A model generated the notes under the pieces. It did no database searches. It saw only the letters and a program-made list of their open reading frames with translations, and had not been told where the DNA came from. The translations under genes and the position numbers were made by a program. Positions 1 through 10,022 of a DNA stretch of 64,000 bases are shown in pieces (positions within the stretch are counted from its first letter, which is position 1; each line of letters starts with the position of its first letter). The stretch comes from Streptomyces apocyni (GTDB taxonomy: Bacteria; Actinomycetota; Actinomycetes; Streptomycetales; Streptomycetaceae): assembly GCF_009739465.1 (NCBI RefSeq), contig NZ_WHOM01000072.1, forward strand, positions 221,310 to 285,309. The letters run 5' to 3'.

Positions 1-511
1 CTTCGACCAGCGCGCGGTGTCCCGCGCGGGCGTGCCGGAGATCGTCGCGCACACGCTGGTGTGGGCCGGGCTGCCGCTCGACTTCAACCCGTTCTTCTGG
101 GCGCAGGCCCAGCCGGGCCGCCCGGTGCCGACGCTCGCCGAGCTGGCGCAGGAGCGCCAGGTGCAGCCCGCGTCCGACGCGGGGTCGTACCTGGTCATGG
201 GCAGCGACTTCGGGCGCGCGATCTGTGTGCAGTACGGCACGGCGCACATCGTCGCCGTGCCCGTCGAGGCGGGCCCTGGCGGCGCCCCGGTGCCGCCGCA
301 GTTCGTGAACACGGGGCTGCCCGAGTTCGTCCGCTGTCTGGCGCTGCTCGGCCGGATGTGGCGGCTGCGGACGGGCCTGAACCAGGAGCAGGCCGCGCGC
401 TGGACGATCGACTTCCAGCAGCAGCTGGCGGCGCTCGACGCGGCGGCGCTCGGCTCGCCCGAGAGTTGGTGGTCGGTGCTGCTGGAGCAGATGTGGGACG
501 GCCTGCTTTAG
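1..511 (+). CDS. SUKH-4-like protein, 3' part only
   Basis: The reading frame is open from base 2 with no start inside the window, so this is the C-terminal 169 residues of a gene that begins upstream. An internal GTG at 17 is in frame but is preceded by coding-looking codons. The visible part resembles the SUKH-4 immunity-domain family of actinobacteria: a beta-rich stretch with 'YLVMGSDFGRAICVQ', then a helical 'FVNTGLPEFVRCLALLGRMW' segment and a Trp-rich C-terminus. In polymorphic toxin systems SUKH proteins neutralise nuclease or deaminase toxins, but many Streptomyces members are stand-alone and of unknown role. The partner gene, if any, lies outside the window. Confidence 0.65.
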   Translation, partial: FDQRAVSRAGVPEIVAHTLVWAGLPLDFNPFFWAQAQPGRPVPTLAELAQERQVQPASDAGSYLVMGSDFGRAICVQYGTAHIVAVPVEAGPGGAPVPPQFVNTGLPEFVRCLALLGRMWRLRTGLNQEQAARWTIDFQQQLAALDAAALGSPESWWSVLLEQMWDGLL

Positions 512-544
512 GCACAGGCTTAGCCCGGCTGGTCGCACACCCAA

Positions 545-576
545 GGGGGCGCCTCGTCTCAGGACGGGGCGCCCCC
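545..576 (+). terminator. Intrinsic terminator-like hairpin
   Basis: A 9-bp GC stem (545-553 with 568-576), continued by a 4-bp CGTC/GACG inner helix, lies 34 bases after the stop of the SUKH-4-like gene. There is no U-tract, as is common in Streptomyces. Confidence 0.75.
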
Positions 577-665
577 GCGTGCGTGCGGAGTGTCGCGTTA
601 TGGGCGCTTCGGGCCGATCCACCAAGATGTGGGGCGTAGCAGCAGCACATCGAAGGGGTTCCAGG

Positions 666-1559
666 ATGCGTACACCGTCGTCCCCCCACGGCTTCGACGT
701 CGTACGGCGCCGCGGCTACCGAATCGAGCAGACCGACGCGTACGTCACCGAACTGTCCCGGGACCGGGACGCCGCATGGGAGCGGGCCGCGCGGCTGACG
801 GTGCTGGAGCGGGAGATGTCGGCGGAGGCGGAACGGCTCCGTACCGTGGTCGCGCAGCTCGCCCCGCAGACGTACGAGGTACTCGGCGGGCGCGCCCAGG
901 CGATCCTCGCGGCGTGCGAGGAGGAGGCGGACGCCGTACGGACCGCCGCGCGCGAGGACGCCGCGCGAGCGGCGGAGGCGGACACGGCGTACGAGACCGC
1001 GCTACGGGACGCGGCGCGCGCCTACGCCGAAGCGGTACGGGAGGAGGCCGACGAGCGGGCCCGGCAGTCGCTGGTCGTCGCGCAGAGCCGCGCGGACGAC
1101 GCGAGGCTCGCGGCGCGCCGCGAGGTGAAGGACGTACGGGGCGAGGCGCTGGCGGCGCTGCGGGATGTACGTCAGCGCTCCGAGGAGATGCTCACCGCAC
1201 TCGGCAAGGAACAGGCCGAGCGCTGGGACGAGGCGGGCCGCGATGAGGCGGCCCGCGAGGCCGAACAGGAGGAGCTGCACGCGGAACTCCTGACGGCCGC
1301 CGAGGCACAGGTATCGGAGGCCAAGCGGGCGTTCGCCGAAGCGGAGGAGTCGGCCCGGCACGGCCAGGAGGACGCCGAAGCGCGCGGCGCGGAGCTGGTG
1401 GCGGCGGCGAAGGCCCGGGCCGACCGCGTCGCCCGCGAGACGGACCGGGTCCTGCGCGAACACGCGGAAGCCGCCGAGGAACTCCGCTCCCACATGGACC
1501 ACGTCCGCACCAGCCTCACGGCTCTCACCGGCCGAGCCCCGGTCGAGGACACCCCCTAG
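666..1559 (+). CDS. Coiled-coil protein, DivIVA/FilP-like ('cellulose-binding protein')
   Basis: This 297-residue protein is almost entirely charged Ala/Glu/Arg heptads, so a long coiled coil. The N-terminus (GFDVVRRRGYRIEQTDAYV, about residues 8-26) looks like the short DivIVA-type head that precedes such coils. Streptomyces paralogues of this sort are often annotated 'cellulose-binding protein' and include cytoskeletal polar proteins such as Scy and FilP; a structural role at growing tips is inferred, not shown. The ATG at 666 is chosen because a GGGG/AGG-type ribosome binding site sits just before it and the upstream extension to 579 is not protein-like. The stop codon lies in a terminator hairpin. 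Confidence 0.85.
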   Translation: MRTPSSPHGFDVVRRRGYRIEQTDAYVTELSRDRDAAWERAARLTVLEREMSAEAERLRTVVAQLAPQTYEVLGGRAQAILAACEEEADAVRTAAREDAARAAEADTAYETALRDAARAYAEAVREEADERARQSLVVAQSRADDARLAARREVKDVRGEALAALRDVRQRSEEMLTALGKEQAERWDEAGRDEAAREAEQEELHAELLTAAEAQVSEAKRAFAEAEESARHGQEDAEARGAELVAAAKARADRVARETDRVLREHAEAAEELRSHMDHVRTSLTALTGRAPVEDTP

Positions 1560-1568
1560 GGGGGTGTC
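1548..1568 (+). terminator. Terminator hairpin with the stop codon as its loop
   Basis: Nine perfect base pairs (1548-1556 with 1560-1568) enclose a three-base loop that is exactly the TAG stop of the coiled-coil gene. A second perfect 18-bp palindrome follows at 1576-1593 and may end transcripts of the convergent MFS gene. Confidence 0.7.
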
Positions 1569-1720
1569 TCCCGATCGTCGCGGGCCCGCGACGCCTGGCA
1601 CGGGCGCCTCGGACCACCGCCGAATCACCCAAGTACGTCCCGTACGAGGGTGATCCGGCCGCACGCCAACGCATCGCGTCAGACGCCGCAGGCGGATCCG
1701 CGAAGATCGGAGAGACGCCG

Positions 1721-3373
<1,653 letters not shown>

Positions 3374-3713
3374 CTACCTGCTCCCGGGACACCCTCTCAT
3401 CCGATCCTCGCGGGGCGGGAGGGTCTGGGCCCCTGAGGAGGCGTCCTCCTGGGGTCGCAGACCCCTAGGGGAACCTCGGTAGTCCGGGCGGGGGGCAGCT
3501 CGTACCGGCGGAGGACGAGCCGCGCGACCTGGCGTCCTAGCGTGGAATCACCGGCCACACCTGCGGTGAGCACGACAGACGGGGTGGGGTTTTCCCCAGG
3601 ATCAAGACGGGGCCGGGCACCAGCGCGCCCGGCACCCTCCGCCCAACAGACTGAGTGCGTACGGCGGGTGGTGCACGGCATCACCCGATATCGGCGATAC
3701 GAGGAGAGTTACC
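3374..3713. other. Divergent intergenic region, MFS and ABC exporter
   Basis: No gene seen in 340 bp. It carries the promoters of both divergent exporters and a hairpin formed by CCCC/GGGG and AGGAGG/CCTCCT arms at 3430-3454 with a 2-nt bulge. No regulator binding site was recognised. Confidence 0.5.
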
Positions 3714-4502
3714 GTGACAACGGCTGTAAGCATTCCCAGGCACGGGGGTACTGGAGGGCGTACGGCCGTCGCGGCACGAGCGCGGCAGGTCGTGAAGGCC
3801 TACGGCTCGGGCGAGACCCGGGTCGTCGCGCTCGACCACGTCGATGTGGACATCGCCCGCGGCCAGTTCACCGCGATCATGGGCCCGTCGGGCTCGGGCA
3901 AGTCGACGCTGATGCACTGCCTCGCGGGGCTGGACGTCGTAAGCGGCGGGCAGATCTTCCTCGACGAGACCGAGATCACCGGCCTCAAGGACAAGAAGCT
4001 GACGCAGCTGCGCCGGGACCGGATCGGGTTCATCTTCCAGGCGTTCAACCTGCTGCCCACGCTCAGCGCGCTCGAGAACATCACGCTGCCGATGGACATA
4101 GCGGGCCGTAAGCCAGACCGGGAGTGGCTGAACCGCGTGGTGGACACCGTCGGCCTGGCCGGGCGGCTGAAGCACCGGCCCAGCGAGCTGTCCGGTGGCC
4201 AGCAGCAGCGCGTCGCGGTGGCCCGCGCGCTGGCGGCTCGACCGGAGATCATCTTCGGCGACGAGCCCACCGGAAACCTCGACTCGCGCTCCGGCGCCGA
4301 GGTGCTCGGCTTCCTGCGCCAGTCCGTGGACGAGCTGGGCCAGACCATCGTGATGGTCACCCATGACCCGGTGGCCGCCTCGTACGCGGACCGGGTGCTG
4401 TACCTCGCGGATGGCCGGATCGTCGACGAGATGCACCAGCCGACCGCCGACCAGGTCCTGGACCGCATGAAGGACTTCGACGCCCGGGGGCGTACGTCAT
4501 GA
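3714..4502 (+). CDS. ABC transporter ATP-binding protein (MacB/LolD type)
   Basis: A 262-residue nucleotide-binding subunit. Walker A GPSGSGKST is at residues 57-65, the Q-loop is in 'GFIFQAFNLLPTLSALENI', the signature LSGGQQQR near 159, and Walker B 'IIFGDEPTGNLDS' near 178. The FQAFNLLPTLSALENI type is characteristic of the MacB/LolD branch that pairs with FtsX-like permeases rather than with transmembrane import channels. The GTG start at 3714 is preceded by GAGGAGAG. The stop overlaps the permease start by ATGA, so the two are translationally coupled. The role (lipoprotein handling, peptide or antibiotic export) cannot be read from sequence. Confidence 0.95.
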   Translation: MTTAVSIPRHGGTGGRTAVAARARQVVKAYGSGETRVVALDHVDVDIARGQFTAIMGPSGSGKSTLMHCLAGLDVVSGGQIFLDETEITGLKDKKLTQLRRDRIGFIFQAFNLLPTLSALENITLPMDIAGRKPDREWLNRVVDTVGLAGRLKHRPSELSGGQQQRVAVARALAARPEIIFGDEPTGNLDSRSGAEVLGFLRQSVDELGQTIVMVTHDPVAASYADRVLYLADGRIVDEMHQPTADQVLDRMKDFDARGRTS

Positions 4503-7072
4503 CCGTCCTGAAAACCTCGATGCGCAACTTCTTCGCGCACAAGGGACGGATGGCGCTCTCGGCCGTCGCGGTCCTGCTGTCGGTGGCGTTCGTCTGCGGC
4601 ACGCTGGTCTTCACCGACACGATGAACACCACGTTCGACAAACTCTTCGCGGCGAGCGCCCCCGATGTCACGGTCAGCCCCAAGTCCGCGGAGAGCGAGG
4701 ACGAGGCACCGCGGACCGGCAAGCCGGAGGCACTGCCCGCTTCCGCCGTGGAGCGGGTGAAGCAGGCGGACGGCGTGAAGTCCGCCGAGGGCTCCGTCTC
4801 CAGCATGAGCGTGACGGTCGTCAACTCCGAGAACAAGAACATGGGTTCCAGCAGTGGCGCCCCGACGATCGCCGGAAACTGGACCACCAACGAACTCCGC
4901 TCCATGGAGATCAGCAAGGGGCACGAACCGCGCGGCCCGACCGAGGTGATGGTCGACGGCGACACCGCCGAGAAGCACAACCTGAAGATCGGCGACGAGC
5001 TGCGCACCATCGCCGTCACCGGCGACTTCACTGCCAAGATCACCGGTATCGCCTCGTTCAAGGTGACCAACCCCGGTGCCGCCATCGTCTTCTACGACAC
5101 GGCGACCGCGCAGAAGGAACTCCTCGGCGCCACTGACGTGTTCACCCATGTCAACGTCGCGGCGGCGCCCGGTGTCAGCCATGAGCAGCTGAAGAAGAAC
5201 GTCAGCGCCGAGCTGGACGGCGCCTTCACGGTGCGGACCCAGCAGGAGACCGCGCACGCCAACCGTGAGGACGTCGGCTCCTTCCTGGACGTCATGAAGT
5301 ACGCGATGCTCGGCTTCGCCGGAATCGCCTTCCTGGTCGGCGTCTTCCTGATCATCAACACCTTCTCGATGCTGGTCGCCCAGCGCACCCGCGAGATCGG
5401 CCTGATGCGGGCCATCGGCTCCTCCCGCAAGCAGGTCAACCGCTCGGTGCTGGTCGAAGCGGTACTGCTCGGCGTCTTCGGCTCGATCCTCGGTGTCGGC
5501 GCGGGAGTCGGGCTCGCCATCGGTCTGATGAAGCTGATGTCGGGCCTGGGCATGGAGCTGTCCACCCAGGACCTCACGGTCAGCTGGACGACCCCGGTGA
5601 TCGGTCTGGCGCTGGGTGTCATCGTCACGGTGCTCGCCGCGTACATCCCGGCCCGCCGGGCGGGCAAGGTCTCCCCGATGGCGGCCCTGCGGGAGACGGG
5701 GACCCCTTCGGGCGGCCGGGCCAGCGCCGTACGCGCCGTCATCGGCCTGGTCCTGACGGGCGTGGGCGGCTTCGCCCTGTACCTCGCGGGCACCGCCGAC
5801 CGGGCGAGCGACGGGTCGCTGTGGCTCGGTCTTGGTGTGGTGCTCAGCCTCGTCGGGTTCGTGGTGATCGGGCCGGTGCTCGCGGGCGGTGTGGTCCGGG
5901 TGATCAGCGCGCTGGTGCTGCGGATGTTCGGCCCGGTCGGGCGGATGGCCGAGCGCAACGCCCTGCGCAACCCCCGCCGTACGGGCGCCACGGGTGCGGC
6001 CCTGATGATCGGCCTGGCGCTGGTCGCCTGCCTGTCGGTGGTCGGGTCCTCGATGGTCGCCTCGGCCACCGAGGAGCTGGACAAGTCGGTCGGCGCGGAC
6101 TTCATCATCCGGAACGAGCAGTTCAACCCGATGGTGCCGAAGGACGAGGAGGCGGTGACGAAGACCCCGGACCTCGCCCATGTGACCCGGGTCAAGGAGG
6201 TCAAGGCGACCCTGACCGCCCCGGACGGCTCGACCCAGTCCGAGGAGTTCGTCGCGACCGACGCGACCTACACCAAGGATCTGCGCCGCGAGACCGTCGC
6301 CGGTGACCTGTCGGCGGCGTACGGCAAGAACGCCATGTCCGTCGGCGACATCTACGCCGCCAAACACGGCGTCAAGGTCGGCGACGAGCTGACGGTCGCC
6401 TTCGACCGTGGCCGGACGGCCACGCTCAAGGTCGCGGCGATCACTTCGGATGACACGAGCCTCGACAAGGGGGCGAAGTACACCAACATCACCACCGCGG
6501 CCGCCTATGTCCCAGCCGACCAGATGCCGCAGAACATGATGATCCTCGCCGAGGCCCGGGAGGGTAAGGCCGACGAGGCCTACGCGGCCCTCAAGGCCTC
6601 GCTCGCCGACTCCCCCGCCGTCAAGGTGCAGAACCAGGCCGACTACAAGGAGGACCTCAAGAACCAGGTCGGCCAGCTCCTCAACATCGTCTACGGCCTG
6701 CTCGCGCTGGCGATCATCGTCGCGGTACTCGGCGTCGTGAACACGCTCGCCCTCTCCGTGGTCGAGCGCACCCGGGAGATCGGCCTGATGCGGGCGATCG
6801 GTCTCTCCCGCCGCCAGCTGCGCCGCATGATCCGTCTGGAGTCCGTCGTCATCGCGCTCTTCGGCGCGCTGCTCGGACTCGGGCTCGGGATGGCCTGGGG
6901 CGCGACCGCGCAGAAGCTGCTCGCCCTGGAGGGGCTGAAGGTCCTGGAGATCCCCTGGACCACCATCGGCACGGTCTTCGTCGCCTCGGCGTTCGTGGGT
7001 CTGTTCGCCGCGCTGGTCCCGGCATTCCGGGCGGGCCGGATGAACGTACTGAACGCGATCGCCACCGAGTGA
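4499..7072 (+). CDS. FtsX-like ABC transporter permease
   Basis: An 857-residue permease with one N-terminal membrane helix (about residues 18-40), a large extracytoplasmic domain, an FtsX domain (about 255-395), a middle group of helices (about 410-525), a second extracytoplasmic domain and a second FtsX domain (about 715-850). Both FtsX copies carry the 'RTREIGLMRAIGxSRxQ' motif that contacts the ATPase. The architecture is that of the two-domain permeases of the MacB/DUF-type exporters common in actinobacteria. It overlaps the ATPase gene by four bases. A hairpin ends the operon 25 bases downstream. Confidence 0.95.
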   Translation: MTVLKTSMRNFFAHKGRMALSAVAVLLSVAFVCGTLVFTDTMNTTFDKLFAASAPDVTVSPKSAESEDEAPRTGKPEALPASAVERVKQADGVKSAEGSVSSMSVTVVNSENKNMGSSSGAPTIAGNWTTNELRSMEISKGHEPRGPTEVMVDGDTAEKHNLKIGDELRTIAVTGDFTAKITGIASFKVTNPGAAIVFYDTATAQKELLGATDVFTHVNVAAAPGVSHEQLKKNVSAELDGAFTVRTQQETAHANREDVGSFLDVMKYAMLGFAGIAFLVGVFLIINTFSMLVAQRTREIGLMRAIGSSRKQVNRSVLVEAVLLGVFGSILGVGAGVGLAIGLMKLMSGLGMELSTQDLTVSWTTPVIGLALGVIVTVLAAYIPARRAGKVSPMAALRETGTPSGGRASAVRAVIGLVLTGVGGFALYLAGTADRASDGSLWLGLGVVLSLVGFVVIGPVLAGGVVRVISALVLRMFGPVGRMAERNALRNPRRTGATGAALMIGLALVACLSVVGSSMVASATEELDKSVGADFIIRNEQFNPMVPKDEEAVTKTPDLAHVTRVKEVKATLTAPDGSTQSEEFVATDATYTKDLRRETVAGDLSAAYGKNAMSVGDIYAAKHGVKVGDELTVAFDRGRTATLKVAAITSDDTSLDKGAKYTNITTAAAYVPADQMPQNMMILAEAREGKADEAYAALKASLADSPAVKVQNQADYKEDLKNQVGQLLNIVYGLLALAIIVAVLGVVNTLALSVVERTREIGLMRAIGLSRRQLRRMIRLESVVIALFGALLGLGLGMAWGATAQKLLALEGLKVLEIPWTTIGTVFVASAFVGLFAALVPAFRAGRMNVLNAIATE

Positions 7073-7096
7073 TCGCCACCGAGTAAGTACGACCGT

Positions 7097-7132
7097 CGGC
7101 CCCGAGACGCTGCGCGCGGCGTCCCGGGGCCG
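7097..7132 (+). terminator. Terminator hairpin of the ABC exporter operon
   Basis: Arms 7097-7110 and 7119-7132 pair over 14 bp with one mismatch around an 8-base loop, shortly after the permease stop codon. Confidence 0.75.
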
Positions 7133-7252
7133 TCACGCGTTCCGTACGCCCTGCCGCACGCCCTTCCGTACGCCCATCTGTGGGCCGCGTACTACGCCCC
7201 GGTATCCTGCGGGTGTCCACCTCCCAGAGCATCGAAGCCGAAGGGCACCCCT

Positions 7253-8710
7253 TTGAGCGCCAACTGCCCGGCCGCCGCCGTCGTCGTTCTCGCAGCGGGT
7301 GAGGGCACCCGTATGAAGTCGAGCACCCCCAAGGTCCTGCACGAGATCTGTGGCCGGTCACTGGTGGGCCATGTGGTCGCCGCCGCTCGGGAGCTGGACC
7401 CGCGGGAGCTGGTCGTGGTCGTCGGACACGGGCGGGAGCTGGTCACCGCGCATCTCGCGCAGGCCGACCCGGCCGCCCGTACCGCCGTGCAGGAGCAGCA
7501 GAACGGCACCGGCCACGCCGTACGGATGGGCCTGGAGGCCCTCGGCGGCGGGGGCCGGGTGGACGGCACCGTCATCGTCGTGTGCGGCGACACCCCGCTG
7601 CTCACCGGCGAGACCCTGCGCAGCCTCGCCACTACCCACACCACGGACGGCAACGCCGTGACGGTGCTGACCGCCGAGGTGCCGGACGCCACCGGGTACG
7701 GGCGGATCGTGCGGGACGAGGCGACCGGCGCGGTCACCGCGATCGTCGAGCACAAGGACGCCAGCGACGTCCAGCGCGCCATCCGGGAGATCAACTCGGG
7801 GGTCTTCGCCTTCGACGGGCAGCTGCTGGCGGACGCGCTCGGCAAGGTCCGTACCGACAACAGCCAGGGTGAGGAGTACCTCACCGACGTACTCGGGATC
7901 CTGCGCGAGGCCGGGCACCGGGTCGGCGCCTCGGTCGCGGGCGACCACCGCGAGATCGCCGGGATCAACAACCGGGTGCAGCTCGCCGAGGCACGCCGCA
8001 GCCTGAACGACCGGCTGCTCACCGAGGCCATGCTGTCCGGTGTGACGGTGGTGGACCCGGCCACGACGTTCATCGACGTGACGGTGACGTTCGAGCCGGA
8101 CGCGCTGGTGCACCCCGGTACGCAGCTGCTCGGCGCCACGCACCTCGCCGCCGGCGCCGAGGTCGGCCCGAACTCCCGGCTGAGGGACACGCGCGTCGGC
8201 GCGGGCGCCCGGGTGGACAACACCGTCGCGGAGGGCGCCGAGGTCGGCGAGCAGGCGACGGTCGGGCCGTACGCCTATCTGCGTCCCGGCACCCAGCTCG
8301 GGGTGAAGGCCAAGGCCGGTACGTACGTGGAGATGAAGAACGCCGTAATCGGCGACGGCACCAAGGTGCCGCACCTGACCTACGTCGGTGACGCGACGAT
8401 CGGCGAGCAGTCGAACATCGGCGCCGCGAGCGTGTTCGTGAACTACGACGGTGAGGCCAAGCACCGCACCACGATCGGCTCACACTGCAAGACGGGCTCG
8501 GACAATATGTTTGTGGCGCCTGTCACGGTCGGGGACGGCGCCTACACCGCCGCCGGCTCGGTGATCACCAAGGATGTGCCGCCCGGTTCGCTGGCGGTCG
8601 CCCGGGGCCAGCAGCGGAATATCGAGGGCTGGGTGGCTCGTAAGCGTCCGGGCAGCGCCGCCGCGAAGGCGGCTCAGGCCGCTGTCGCGGAGCCGGACAG
8701 CGAGAGCTGA
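7253..8710 (+). CDS. glmU: Bifunctional N-acetylglucosamine-1-phosphate uridyltransferase / glucosamine-1-phosphate acetyltransferase
   Basis: GlmU (485 residues, family size about 455-490) makes UDP-GlcNAc for peptidoglycan and teichoic acid. The N-terminal uridyltransferase domain has LAAGEGTRM at residues 13-21 with the catalytic Lys downstream in STPKVLH; the C-terminal half is a left-handed beta-helix acetyltransferase with 'VEMKNAVIGDGTKVPHL' and 'NYDGEAKHRTTIGSHC'. The start is a rare TTG at 7253 after an AAGGG site; the next ATG (7313) would remove the nucleotide-binding loop, so TTG is required. It probably leads the glmU-prs unit, as in other Streptomyces. Confidence 0.97.
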   Translation: MSANCPAAAVVVLAAGEGTRMKSSTPKVLHEICGRSLVGHVVAAARELDPRELVVVVGHGRELVTAHLAQADPAARTAVQEQQNGTGHAVRMGLEALGGGGRVDGTVIVVCGDTPLLTGETLRSLATTHTTDGNAVTVLTAEVPDATGYGRIVRDEATGAVTAIVEHKDASDVQRAIREINSGVFAFDGQLLADALGKVRTDNSQGEEYLTDVLGILREAGHRVGASVAGDHREIAGINNRVQLAEARRSLNDRLLTEAMLSGVTVVDPATTFIDVTVTFEPDALVHPGTQLLGATHLAAGAEVGPNSRLRDTRVGAGARVDNTVAEGAEVGEQATVGPYAYLRPGTQLGVKAKAGTYVEMKNAVIGDGTKVPHLTYVGDATIGEQSNIGAASVFVNYDGEAKHRTTIGSHCKTGSDNMFVAPVTVGDGAYTAAGSVITKDVPPGSLAVARGQQRNIEGWVARKRPGSAAAKAAQAAVAEPDSES

Positions 8711-8720
8711 CCGGAAACAG

Positions 8721-8842
8721 GTGCGTCGAACACCGCGTAACGTGGTAGACGCACACATCGGGTGTCCGGAGGGTTTCCCTCCGGGAAACGGCTGGCTCGC
8801 GCGACGTGAACTCGCGGCCAGAGACGCCAGAGAACACGTCTG
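8721..8842 (+). promoter_or_regulatory. Structured leader between glmU and prs with mutually exclusive hairpins
   Basis: The 145-base gap can fold into several helices: a 7-bp stem 8721-8727/8748-8754; an 8-bp stem 8766-8773/8777-8784 with loop TTT; and a 7-bp stem 8773-8779/8783-8789 with loop TCC. The last two share bases 8773 and 8777-8784, so only one can form. A further AGACG/CGTCT stem (about 8822-8841) lies immediately before the ribosome binding site GAGGAG. This is the layout of an attenuator or switch, but no known riboswitch class was recognised. Confidence 0.45.
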
Positions 8843-8855
8843 AGGAGACAGTGCT

Positions 8856-9836
8856 GTGACCGGGATCAAGACGACCGGCGAGAAGAAGCTGATGCTCTTC
8901 TCCGGCCGCGCCCACCCCGAGCTCGCCGAGGAGGTCGCACACCACCTGGGTGTCGGCCTCGTCCCGACCAAGGCCTTCGACTTCGCCAACGGCGAGATCT
9001 ATGTGCGCTACCAGGAGTCGGCGCGCGGGGCGGACTGCTTCCTGATCCAGAGCCACACGGCTCCGATCAACAAGTGGATCATGGAACAGCTGATCATGAT
9101 CGATGCGCTGAAGCGGGCCTCGGCCCGGAGCATCACCGTGATCGTCCCGTTCTACGGCTACGCCCGCCAGGACAAGAAGCACCGCGGCCGTGAGCCCATC
9201 TCGTCCAAGCTGATGGCCGACCTGATGAAGACCGCGGGCGCCGACCGTATCGTCGCCGTCGACCTGCACACCGACCAGATCGTCGGCTTCTTCGACGGCC
9301 CGGTCGACCACCTCTTCGCGCTGCCGATCCTCGCGGACTACGTGGGCACCAAGGTCGACCGGGACAAGCTCACGGTCGTCTCCCCGGACGCGGGCCGGGT
9401 GCGCGTCGCGGACCGCTGGTGTGACCGCCTCGGCGCCCCCCTCGCCATCGTGCACAAGCGCCGGGACAAGGACGTCGCCAACCAGGTCACCGTCCACGAG
9501 GTCGTCGGTGATGTCGAGGGCCGGGTCTGTGTCCTGGTCGACGACATGATCGACACCGGTGGCACCATCTGCGCCGCGGCCGACGCCCTGTTCGCGCACG
9601 GCGCGGAGGACGTCATCGTGACGGCCACCCACGGTGTGCTGTCCGGCCCGGCCGCCGACCGCCTGAAGAACTCCAAGGTCAGCGAGTTCGTCTTCACGAA
9701 CACGCTGCCCACGCCTGGCGAGCTCGACCTGGACAAGATCACGGTCCTGTCGATCGCGCCGACCATCGCGCGTGCGCTGCGCGAGGTCTTCGAGGACGGC
9801 TCGGTGACGAGCCTCTTCGAGGACGAGGCGAACTAG
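8856..9836 (+). CDS. prs: Ribose-phosphate pyrophosphokinase (PRPP synthetase)
   Basis: A 326-residue class I PRPP synthetase that transfers pyrophosphate from ATP to ribose 5-phosphate, feeding purine, pyrimidine, His and Trp synthesis. Visible motifs: 'FANGEIYVRYQESARG' near the N-terminus, the ATP-site stretch 'YGYARQDKKHRGREPIS', the flexible-loop/divalent metal region 'VDLHTDQIVGFFD', and the PRPP-binding loop 'VLVDDMIDTGGT'. GTG start with a GAGGAG site eight bases upstream. It follows glmU in the same direction, and its leader is highly structured. Confidence 0.97.
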   Translation: MTGIKTTGEKKLMLFSGRAHPELAEEVAHHLGVGLVPTKAFDFANGEIYVRYQESARGADCFLIQSHTAPINKWIMEQLIMIDALKRASARSITVIVPFYGYARQDKKHRGREPISSKLMADLMKTAGADRIVAVDLHTDQIVGFFDGPVDHLFALPILADYVGTKVDRDKLTVVSPDAGRVRVADRWCDRLGAPLAIVHKRRDKDVANQVTVHEVVGDVEGRVCVLVDDMIDTGGTICAAADALFAHGAEDVIVTATHGVLSGPAADRLKNSKVSEFVFTNTLPTPGELDLDKITVLSIAPTIARALREVFEDGSVTSLFEDEAN

Positions 9837-9868
9837 ACACCTGCGAGCTTGCCCGCAAGATCCTTTTG

Positions 9869-9925
9869 AGTGCGGCCTCCCAGCCGAGTAGACTGTCAAA
9901 GTTGCTCGGCGAGGGAGGCCGCACT
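9869..9925 (+). terminator. Large stem-loop between prs and rplY
   Basis: A perfect 13-bp helix (9869-9881 with 9913-9925) is extended by a 6-bp helix (9883-9888 with 9905-9910) and capped by a 16-base loop. TTTCT follows the outer arm. It could terminate glmU-prs transcripts or be the first element of an rplY leader. Confidence 0.65.
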
Positions 9926-9967
9926 TTCTGTGTGCGGCGGTCCGTTATCGACGCGCTCTTCGTAGCA

Positions 9968-10002
9968 GGCCAGTCGTGGCCGGGTAACCACCACTGGTTT
10001 TT
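9968..10002 (+). promoter_or_regulatory. Tandem small hairpins with U-tract just before rplY
   Basis: A GGCCA/TGGCC hairpin (9968-9981) is followed by an AACCA/TGGTT hairpin (9986-9999) that runs directly into a run of five T, 20 bases before the rplY start. GTGG at 9976 can alternatively pair with CCAC at 9988 or 9991, so the two are potentially exclusive. This looks like a terminator-type control element of the ribosomal protein gene. Confidence 0.4.
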
Positions 10003-10022
10003 CTCATACGAGGAGTGCACAC

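Noticed and set aside
3800..6367. 855-codon open frame opposite the ABC exporter genes
   Set aside because: It is a reverse-frame artefact of GC-rich coding; the plus-strand ATPase and permease have clear motifs.
7073..7252. tRNA gene near glmU
   Set aside because: No cloverleaf or TTC-type arm could be assembled from the sequence.
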